A DNA stretch of 64,000 nucleotides from Hexactinellida sp. DTS-2022 (Eukaryota; Porifera; Hexactinellida). Under the pieces are notes generated by a model. That model saw only the letters and a list, made by a program, of their open reading frames with translations. It had not been told where the DNA came from and did no database searches. Below are positions 55,895 to 64,000 of the stretch, piece by piece. The stretch covers positions 2,914,001 to 2,978,000 of the forward strand of contig JAPNXP010000009.1 in NCBI GenBank assembly GCA_028753945.1. The letters run 5' to 3'. The translations under genes were made by a program, and so were the position numbers. Every line of letters starts with the position of its first letter. The stretch's first letter is position 1.

Positions 55895-57141
55895 CAGTGG
55901 CGGCGCAAGCCAGCCGCCACTGGTGGGGTACAATTGCGTCACAGGTGGGGCACAGGCTGTCAAACTGGGGGACACTCACATCAATGAGGTGGGGCACACC
56001 ATGGCCTACTTAATATACGGCTATATATGTCGCCGAGAAGGCCATAAAACAAAGAGGCCAGTTTCTAATTTTCAAAATGGAGAATTGATCTATATTCGAA
56101 TAATTAGCAATGATAGAGCTGAAAAGTGTATTATAACTATATAGGAATATGGTATCCAGGTATGCATAGCACCCTCCAGAATTGTGATATGTCATCATCT
56201 GATGACGTTGTGGTTATTTTGGTTGCGAATTATCTTGTTTTTCTAGCATACTTTTAACATAGTTAAACGCGTTATAAATGTTCAAAATTGGAACATGGTT
56301 ATACCCAGAAGTAGTAGAATAAAATATATCGAAATTATAAATGGAATGTTGACACATTCCTCGGTTGCCATGGAAAATGTATATTTCCTAAAATGTGCCA
56401 TTACTCAAAAACTATTAATGTTATGTAAACTAGACTTGTACTGATCTGTCCGGAATAGGTAACTTCCTATTCATCGATAATACATTTTATATGCCTAACT
56501 TCAATAATATTTGAGATAATGAGTGTATTACCTAATAATGAATTAAGTGTTAAATATCTCATTATCTCAAAGATTATTGAAGTTAGGTATATAAAATGTA
56601 TTATCGATGGATAGGAAGTTACCTATTCCGGACAGATCAGTATAAGTCTAGTTTACATAACATTCATAGTTTTTGAGTTATGGCACATTTTAGGAAATAT
56701 ACATTTTCCATGGCAACCGAGGAATGTGTCAACATTCCATTTATAATTTCGATATATTTTATTCTACTACTTCTGGGTATAACCATGTTCCAATTTTGAA
56801 CATTTATAACGCGTTTAACTATGTTAAAAGTATGCTAGAAAAACAAGATAATTCGCAACCAAAATAACCATAACGTCATCAGATGATGACATATCACAAT
56901 TCTGGAGGGTGCTATGCATACCTGGATACCATATTCCTATATAGTTATAATACACTTTTCAGCTCTATCATTGCTAATTATTCGAATATAGATCAATTCT
57001 CCATTTTGAAAATTAGAAACTGGCCTCTTTGTTTTATGGCCTTCTCGGTGACATATATAGCCGTATATTAAGCAGGCCATGGGCACACTCAATTTAGGTG
57101 GGGCACAGGCCCCACTTTGCCCCACCCTCGCGCCACCTCTG
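55895..57141. mobile_element. Fold-back hAT-like element, copy 2, 1247 bp
   Basis: Ends cagtggcggcgcaagc and tcgcgccacctctg; flanks gtccaatg (55887-55894) and gtccagtg (57142-57149) match at seven of eight. From about 55990 to 57090 it is one palindrome centred near 56541, so the same 62-codon frame occurs at 56010-56198 (minus) and 56883-57071 (plus). It shares its arms with 44180-45593. Confidence 0.85.
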
Positions 57142-57175
57142 GTCCAGTGACACTTAGAAATACATAACTATATAT

Positions 57176-57327
57176 CAGGGTTATAAATCAAGCCAAATAT
57201 TTCAAATATTTGATTTAATTTGAATTGATTCACGGGAATATTGAGTGGCAAATAATTTGATTTGAAATTATTTGAAATCTCAAATGATTTGATTTAAGAA
57301 AAGAAAAATTATTTATTTACAGCCCTG
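57176..57327. mobile_element. AT-rich hAT-type MITE, 152 bp
   Basis: Ends cagggttataaatcaa and ttatttacagccctg with duplications ctatatat and ctatatgt (seven of eight). Confidence 0.8.
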
Positions 57328-57567
57328 CTATATGTTCATTGAGCATTTTTCCCCACAAGGGAAACTAAGGCTTTGGAAATTCTCCGGCCAAAGATTTTCT
57401 GTAGTCCAGCCAAACTAGACCATCCTATAATATAACATAGTTACAGCAAATGAAAACTAGTCCGACCATAGCCGGACCAGCAGAACAGCGTGTTATTCCT
57501 ATGCCAAGGATACTTCTTGAAAAGGGCAATATAAATTTTCTAAGCAAGTCAAGGCGATATTTGAATT

Positions 57568-57647
57568 TGATTCTATATGGATTTGAGCACCCCAGGTAAC
57601 GTAGTTCGCACGGAGTTCCCAGAGGTGCTCAAATCCGTATAGAATCA
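57568..57647. repeat. 80-bp hairpin
   Basis: tgattctatatggatttgag and ctcaaatccgtatagaatca are inverted with about 30 bases between. Function unknown; may be a tiny MITE. Confidence 0.75.
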
Positions 57648-58384
57648 TATTGATTCGTGATTTCCACACTAAATTTTGATTGAGCATTTTGTTTTTTGAT
57701 ATTTGATATGTCAAGGGAATCTCAAACAATTTCTCGTGTCAATGTTTATAATGAACAACGGGCGAGCGTAGCCAGCGTGCGAAAAACTTTGGGCGCTCGA
57801 ACCCTCTAGAAGTCCAGAATTAAGACGATATAACTTAATTTGAACAAGTTTTTATGGGAAACAGTCCGGAGAACACTATCGGACGTGTTAACTTTGACGA
57901 GCTGTCATGGCCGATATAGACACTCTTTCAATTGCCTCAATTTCCAAAAATGTTCGCACTACATCAAATTAACTGCGTACAAATTTTGGTGCTTTTATCA
58001 AAGAAATGAACAGTTATATGGTTGTGCAGCTGCACTACTAATAGTCCACCAGTGGGTAAAGGACCCAGGTGGACTATTAGAGAACATGGACCATTAATGA
58101 ATTTAGCCTTAAGTAACAACAAATAAACATAATATGCTATGATACGGTATAGTTAAAGTATATTAGTACAAGTAAATATAATCGAGAATATATAGAGTCA
58201 ATATAAACTATTAGGGAGTATGAACTGTACGTAAATTTGGTCTTTACTAGTCAATCTGTAGTTAGGGGGCCCATGTGGACGCTAGCTTAAATAACATCGA
58301 AAGTAATTAAGGTGGGCAAAAAGAGAAGTAGACGTTTAGAAAGAATTGAGTGTAGCTAGAAACAGTCAGGGAACTTAACACATA

Positions 58385-59390
58385 ATGGTGACGAGCCCTT
58401 CGGTCTCAGTAGCTTTGCGACGGGTCGGTGCTACATACCCAGGGGGGAGGGGGGGGTCAATCGATAGATACTTGACCCATAGCCAGGTGGTGGGTCCCAT
58501 TAAAAAAATATTTCATGAAGTACCTGGTACTTCATGGAGGGTACGAATCAATATTATTGCGAAATTTTGCAGTAAATTATCAAGAATTTACACTAAGGGT
58601 AATTTTTAAAATCTTATCACACCTAAAGGTGAGAATTGCTGACTAATTAAAATTGTAAAAAATTAAAAAGTGTGTTTTGGGTAAAAATGCTCATAGGAGG
58701 ACTTCAGGGACCACATGTAATTAACTTCGTATCAATTTATGCTAATCTGACACAGGTGACAACTCCACAGTGTCACTTGTGGAAAATACTGAATGGATGT
58801 AGGGGTCCAAAAGCAATACATTCGTCAAGTACTTGGTACTTCGTGAGGGGGTGGGGGGGGGGGGTAGGTATGCCCTAAAAATATATTTTTTCCATGAAGT
58901 CACCTATGGGTTAGTATTCTTGAGATTGACCCACCCCCTGACATACCTCAAGTTAACGGCCGCTATGCGGCCTTACTCATCATCCTTGCTACCATGCAAA
59001 ATGGTAGTGGATGTTATAACAAACCTTTCTACCATTTCCATAGATTTAACTTGTTTACCAATAATACCCGTTGGAAGTTAACTTATAGGTTGATTTTGAA
59101 ATTATTCATTTGTTTACCTATTATAATATTTGGAAGTTAGTTTATATCTTAATTATAAATATGGTTTCGATTCCCTAATTAATACAATCCGGACAAACAC
59201 ACCCACAAACAAATAACAATCGAGTTTTAATAATAGACGAGCCCTTCGGTCTCGGTCGCTTTGCGACAGATCGGTGCTACGCACTTCAAGTTAACGGCCG
59301 CTATGCGGCCTTACTCCTCACCCTTTCTACCATGGAAAATGGTAGAAATGGACGTTATATAGTTCCCTTTATAAGATTTCCATAGTTTTA
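58385..59390. repeat. Duplicated block with ccgctatgcgg hairpin
   Basis: acgagcccttcggtctc and gtcggtgctac at 58392-58432 recur at 59238-59280, and aagttaacggccgctatgcg at 58951 recurs at 59289. Between are caagtacttggtacttc/gaagtacctggtacttc inverted words (58517-58533, 58827-58843). No gene supported. Confidence 0.6.
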
Positions 59391-59394
59391 ACTT

Positions 59395-60035
59395 GTTTTA
59401 CATATTATAAATTTATGAGTGCGAAATTCGTGTTCAGCATACTTGTTTACCTATAATACCCGTTGAAAGGAAACTTCTAGGTTGATTTTGAATTTCATTA
59501 ATTTGTTTACCTATTTTGTGTCAACAACAACAACAAATATTCATATTATAAATGCGAAATTCGTGTTCAGCATACTTGTTTACCTATAATACCCGTTGAA
59601 AGGAAACTTCTAGGTTGATTTTGAATTTCATTAATTTGTTTACCTATTTTGTGTCAACAACAACAACAAATATTCATATCATAAATTTGTAAATGCGAAA
59701 TCCGTGTTCAGCATGCTTGTTTACCTATAATACCCGTTGAAAGCTAACTTCTAGGTCGATTTTGAATTTCATTAATTTGTTTACCTATTTTCTGTCAACA
59801 ACAACAACAAATATTCATATTAAAAATTTGTAAATGCGAAATTCGTGTTCAGCATACTTGTTAACCTACATACCCGTTGAAAGCTAACTTCTAGGTTGAT
59901 TTTGAATTTTGAATAATTTGTTTACCTATTTCTGTCAACAACAACAACAAATATTCATATTATAAATTTGTAAATGCGAAATTTGTGTTCAGCATACTTG
60001 TTTACCTATTATAATATTTGTTACCAATTATAACA
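59395..60035 (+). repeat. Tandem repeat, unit 134-141 bp, about 4.5 copies
   Basis: The landmark tcaacaacaacaac recurs near 59521, 59655, 59795 and 59936; other shared words are gaaattcgtgttcagcatac, acccgttgaaag and attaatttgtttacctat. Confidence 0.9.
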
Positions 60036-60099
60036 TTTGACAGTTAATTTATCTCATATATTAATGCGGTTTCTATCCCCCAGTCACTTTAATACAATC

Positions 60100-60150
60100 C
60101 GGACAAACACACAAACACACAAACACACAAACACACAAACACACACACAA
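60100..60150. repeat. ACACAA microsatellite
   Basis: A run of acacaaac units after aatacaatccggacaaac, a word that also precedes a shorter run at 59184-59210. Confidence 0.9.
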
Positions 60151-61494
60151 CAATCGAGATTTAATAATATAGATATACTGGACTTAAGCACTAATATTTT
60201 ATAGTAAACTTAAAGAGTTTTTAGAATATTGCTGCTAGGTCCCGACAAATTCCACACTCACGAAATCATCTATAGAAAATTAACTGTTCCTGCAGCTGCA
60301 TGAAGTAGGGTTAAAACTTAAGACGTACTTTCGGATACTACGTACTCTATTAGCCGATTTTCCTAAATCTGATCCACTATAAATGATTCGGTTAATACGT
60401 ACTCAGATATGACGTACCTCTGATAAGACGCACCAATTTCAATTCCCAAGTAAATAAATATACTTGTATTTTAAATCGGTTAGTACGTACTCTAGAAAAC
60501 TATTAGCAGAACTCAGTTAGTAATTGATTTAAGTGAGTAGGTTACAACTAAATAGTTTAATCTCATCGTTAAGTATCAAGTATGTTAAAGGCTTGAATAT
60601 CCTACATCGTATTTATACCATCGAACAAGTCAGTATTTCGACTTGTGGATTATGTGTACAGATAAGAACTACCTCAGTTAGTATGTACTTTTTCTTGTTT
60701 CCCAGGGTGGTACGTCTTAACCGAGTTCTATTAGACTTTAACTATAACGTATGTTAGTATATTATGTGTATTTTATGTTACTTAAGGCTAAATTCTTCAA
60801 CGGTCCATGTTCTTAATAGTCCACCTGGGTCCTTTTATCCACTGGTGGACTATTAGAGAGAATATACTGTAATGATAACTAAGGAAATTGTCGTAAACAG
60901 CATCAAATGACGATTTAGAGTGTCACTATGTTTATAACTAGACTCAGATAGCTGATGGGAGTCGAACAAGCGGTCAAGCGATAGGTTTAGGGCAAATTTT
61001 GAGAAAGGAATGTTGTCACATTCCTGAGACATTATTTCGTTGCTATGCATAAACAATGGGCAAGTGACCCCTTCAACGACGGGGAATTTCATGTGGACAT
61101 TGGACAACGAATCTGGTCTTTAAAAGTAGACCAGAGTTGATTTTGGAAAATTGCCGTTCGGGGTAATACCGGCGATTCAGTAGAGAGCCGCAATTTTTAA
61201 AGTCCAAAATAACATCGAAAATATATCCGTTCGTCGTGGGGCCGCGGAAAAAATTTGATGCCGGGGTCATAAAGACTACGTATAAAAATTTGGTGCTTTT
61301 GTCCAGCGTGTCCCGAAATCGATGTCAAGCGATCGGACTACGTATTATAAATATAGGCTTTGTAGGCATCAACATAATGATTATGTTCCTTCATAGGGAT
61401 TATCAAATTTCCAGCACGATATATTTGACCAGTTCTCTTACAACCACTCCTAAGATTGCGCACTTTAAGTAAATATATTTCTAAGTAATTTTTG

Positions 61495-62095
61495 TCATGA
61501 ACAAACTTGGGGACAATTTCGCAATCTTACCTCACCTAGATATTTTAGTGTTTTGCTAGAGGTTATTTTTTTATCCGATAGAGCCTTGAAAAAATCAGTA
61601 TTGGTCGAAACAGGGAGAAATCGGATAAAAATTGACTCAGTTAGGCCAAATTTTGTGTTATAAGCCAAATCTATGGGAAACTTAAAATATAGCAAGATTA
61701 TTTGGAATATCGAATTTTGTGGTTAAACGCTTCCTTTTGATGAATGCCTATAGTTTTATTTTAATTTTTTTATTTTTTAATACAATAAAAAAAAATTAAT
61801 TTTAATTTTATTTTTTTCGATTTTTTTAAATTACGATAGGCATTCATCAAAAGGAAGCGTTTAACCACAAAATTCGATATTCCAAATAATCTTGCTATAT
61901 TTCAAGTTTCCCATAGATTTTGGCTTATAACACAAAATTTGGCCTAACTAAGTCAATTTTTATCGGATTTCTCCCTGTTTCGAAAAAGACTCATTATTTT
62001 CAAAGCTCTATCGGATTAAAAAAAACCTCAAACAAAACACTAAAAAAATATCTAGGTGAGGTAAGATTGTGAAATTGTACCCATACTTGTGTCCG
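61495..62095. repeat. Large hairpin, arms about 295 bp
   Basis: cttacctcacctagatattt (61528) pairs with aaatatctaggtgaggtaag (62046-62065), and gcttccttttgatgaatgcc (61730) with ggcattcatcaaaaggaagc (61839-61858). The loop is a poly-A/T-rich run near 61760-61825. A few substitutions separate the arms. Confidence 0.9.
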
Positions 62096-62559
62096 TCAGT
62101 CGATGTCAGAATATTTCCTATACATGGTTTATACTCTTCAGAATTGAATTCCATAATGTCCTATAAATTGCGAAATGATTTCAAAGTTAATTATGGGAAT
62201 TCTTTTATAATGATAAGATGAATGGATATTTCTAGTAATCGATTCGCGAAAATCAAAATATTATGAAATTGCAATTGTGTGTACTGATTCATAACGTGTG
62301 ATAATAGACAATGTTTGTTTTTCCTATACTACTAGTCCATGTTGCAAATAGATTTTGTATTTATCAATAATCACTTTTCGGACAAATGACAATATTCCAA
62401 AATACGATTCGGACAAATGACAAATTACAAATTCGGACAAATGCATGCGCCTCAAATAATTAGATTAAATAAAATAAATATATATTTTATACATAATTGA
62501 TAATTTATACATAATAAAAAAGGTCGTTAATTTCAAAGATGTTTCAAAGTAATGACAAA

Positions 62560-62750
62560 CTTCAAATTGATCGATCGTTCCTTGTTGCTCTTAGCCACAT
62601 GAAAAAGTTTTTTGAGACCTTGAGGCGTTGATGACAAGGCGAAGAAAATCAAAAATTGCAGCCTGTACCGAAAGAAATTCCCTTTGGAGGCACTACTAGT
62701 TACCCAACTCCAAAGGGAAATGCGTCAGCACAGGCTGCAATTTTGTATTT
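62560..62750 (+). repeat. Hairpin repeat family D, copy 2
   Basis: gatcgttccttgttgctc, gaccttgaggcgttga, attgcagcctgtaccg and cagcacaggctgcaatttt follow in the order expected for the reverse complement of 50365-50575. Confidence 0.65.
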
Positions 62751-63790
62751 TGTATTTATTCTTAATTAAAGTAATGCATTTTTTACTCATTTATTGGTAA
62801 TGGAATTTAGACAAGCAAAATTAATCTCAAAACTAAGCATAGTTACATACGTATTTAAAATGTCCAAAGATAATGTGAGATTATGCAGTATCTGAATATA
62901 TCTGTCGCGAAGACCGATGGACTCATTAACATTAATCCTTAACAGTTTAACATCTCTAGACCAACATTTTAATTATTAATTGATAACAATGCATTCTTAA
63001 TGCGGGTAATTATTTTGCAAATAATGTAAAATAAGATCGTCAAAATTTCACAAATACTAATTTTTATCGCATGAAAGGTGTAGTAGTCAAAAATTAAATA
63101 TGTATAATAGTAATGAGAACTCACACTTTAATTCCAGGAGAATCGTCTCCTGTATAGACGTGCCACATTCCGCCCCCTTTATTTTGGGGTATTCTCATCT
63201 GCTGATTACCAGCTCCACCAGTTGGCCTCCTAATAATAGTTTTACACCAATAAATGTCGATAGTTGTTTGTTTGTTTGATTGTATATATAGCATATGTAT
63301 GTTGCAGTGTAAAGCCGTAAACACACAATAATTATTGTGTATGTACGAACAGATATAGTAAACAAACATAGTGTGCTCGAATACATAATGTCATTATGTT
63401 TTAAGAAAATTGATCAAAGATTATGGATGGAAACAAAAATGATTCGATGAGTAATAACATTACCTCCCAATAAGTAACTGAAAGAATTATAACTTTAGCT
63501 TACAGCTGGTAACAAATCAATTTTGGGCTTTTGTACAAGTGTAGTCCTATAATTAATACGACTGTCGATTAGAAAGTGTTGAGTACGTTCGCACGTTCTT
63601 ACTGAGAATAATAGTAATCAGTGTATATAATCGTGTAGAAGTAAATAGAACTAAAAACTAAGTGCTGTAAACTATACTAAAATAATAATGGATGAACTAA
63701 GCTAACTAACTAATGTCAACGTCTATGGATGGACAATAAACTTCTGACAGAAGTACTAAAAAAATTTTGATTCACAAATCTTGAGTTTGT
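62751..63790. other. AT-rich sequence, nothing recognised
   Basis: Overlapping minus-strand frames at 63121-63386 show no family motif. No paired repeats seen. Confidence 0.4.
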
Positions 63791-63796
63791 AAAAGT

Positions 63797-64000
63797 ATGG
63801 AAAAAGCAAAGAAAGGAAAACGTGGTTTACGTGGTTCCACTAGGTCGGGTAGAGAATTTATTGTAGAAATGCGAGAAGTTTATGGAGAGAATTGCCATTC
63901 CAAATCAACTGTCTAATGTGGATTAAACTTTTTCAAGATGGCTGGAGTACGGTTGATGACTACCAATACGCGGGCCGTCAGTATTCCACGAGACTCCAGG
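63797..64000 (+). pseudogene. Mariner-type transposase, 5' end, cut by window edge
   Basis: From ATG 63797 the product is basic and then reads MREVYGENCHSKSTV, a stop (TAA 63914), and in the next phase MWIKLFQDGWSTVDDYQYAG. This is the pattern of the mariner-type helix-turn-helix (VYG-NC-S-TV…W-K-F-G…V-D…GR). The frameshift or stop at about 63914 makes it a pseudogene unless resolved otherwise. The catalytic region would lie beyond the window. Superfamily call is moderate because only about 65 residues are visible. Confidence 0.55.

Larger units (their letters stand above)
58038..60856. mobile_element. TIR-bounded insert of 2.8 kb
   Basis: ctaatagtccaccagtggg and its complement at 60838-60856 are the tips of an approximately 85-bp TIR that includes ggacccaggtggactatta and gaatttagccttaagtaac. 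No matching duplication was found outside. The interior holds a duplicated ccgctatgcggcc segment, a 134-141-bp tandem array and microsatellite DNA; no transposase. Confidence 0.65.
55256..62453. mobile_element. Second long-terminus element with a 31-bp array, 7.2 kb
   Basis: Left end gagctgcatttctccgaatt and right end aattcggacaaatgcatgcg are inverted and resemble the ends of 46866-50181 (gcatgcattagttcgaatt). The left terminus holds about eight 31-bp units, the right about two. The interior has no transposase; it is filled by a fold-back hAT element, a MITE, a TIR-bounded insert and a large hairpin. It would be a non-autonomous element, or two independent ends by chance; matching structure at both ends makes the former likelier. 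Confidence 0.6.

Noticed and set aside
1-64000. tRNA, rRNA, riboswitch or prokaryotic promoter signals
   Set aside because: No cloverleaf with A/B boxes, no rRNA-like conserved blocks, and prokaryotic signals are not expected in this eukaryotic sequence.

Overview
The window reads as AT-rich, intron- and repeat-laden eukaryotic DNA, most likely from an invertebrate animal. There are no operons, no bacterial gene density, and no rRNA, tRNA or CRISPR that I can see. Nearly everything recognisable is a cut-and-paste DNA transposon or a non-autonomous derivative (MITE). The superfamilies are Mutator-like (a NOF/OTU type and a FLYWCH type), PIF/Harbinger, hAT, P-like (THAP), Tc1/mariner, a mariner fragment, and pogo-like MITEs. 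The species cannot be named from the sequence. I found no host gene I would defend; three or four short coding-like remnants are listed at low confidence.

Layout. 1-8.3 kb: a diverged outer inverted repeat encloses a nearly perfect 2.1-kb palindrome with an 837-bp spacer. 8.4-9.7 kb: a 163-bp tandem repeat and a dispersed repeat (family A). 9.7-14.4 kb: a decayed P-like transposase interrupted by a hAT MITE and by a 3.3-kb hAT element, itself hit by two further MITEs. 14.6-19.2 kb: MITEs and a FLYWCH-MULE fragment. 19.2-25.3 kb: a Harbinger element of 6.1 kb with TTAAGCAAA-rich ends, a broken transposase, a broken Myb-like partner gene and at least five nested MITEs. 27.3-28.9 kb: a Tc1-like element with repeats inside its termini. 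31.9-38.2 kb: a Mutator-like element with a perfect 9-bp target duplication, a 901-codon transposase and an OTU-protease-like region in the same frame behind one TAG. 38.3-46.8 kb: MITEs, coding remnants and a fold-back element. 46.9-50.2 kb: a FLYWCH/MULE/RING element with 31-bp repeat arrays at its ends. 50.6-54.9 kb: a THAP/P-like element. 55.3-62.5 kb: a second long-terminus element with a 31-bp array of the same design, stuffed with other repeats. 63.8-64 kb: the start of a mariner-type transposase.

The genes do not form a pathway. What links them is nesting: target-site duplications let most insertions be ordered in time, and several split coding regions read through again when an insert is ignored. 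The most interesting items are the Mutator/NOF-OTU element with its single in-frame amber codon, the shared 31-bp terminal-array design of two different elements, and the young 2.1-kb palindrome.
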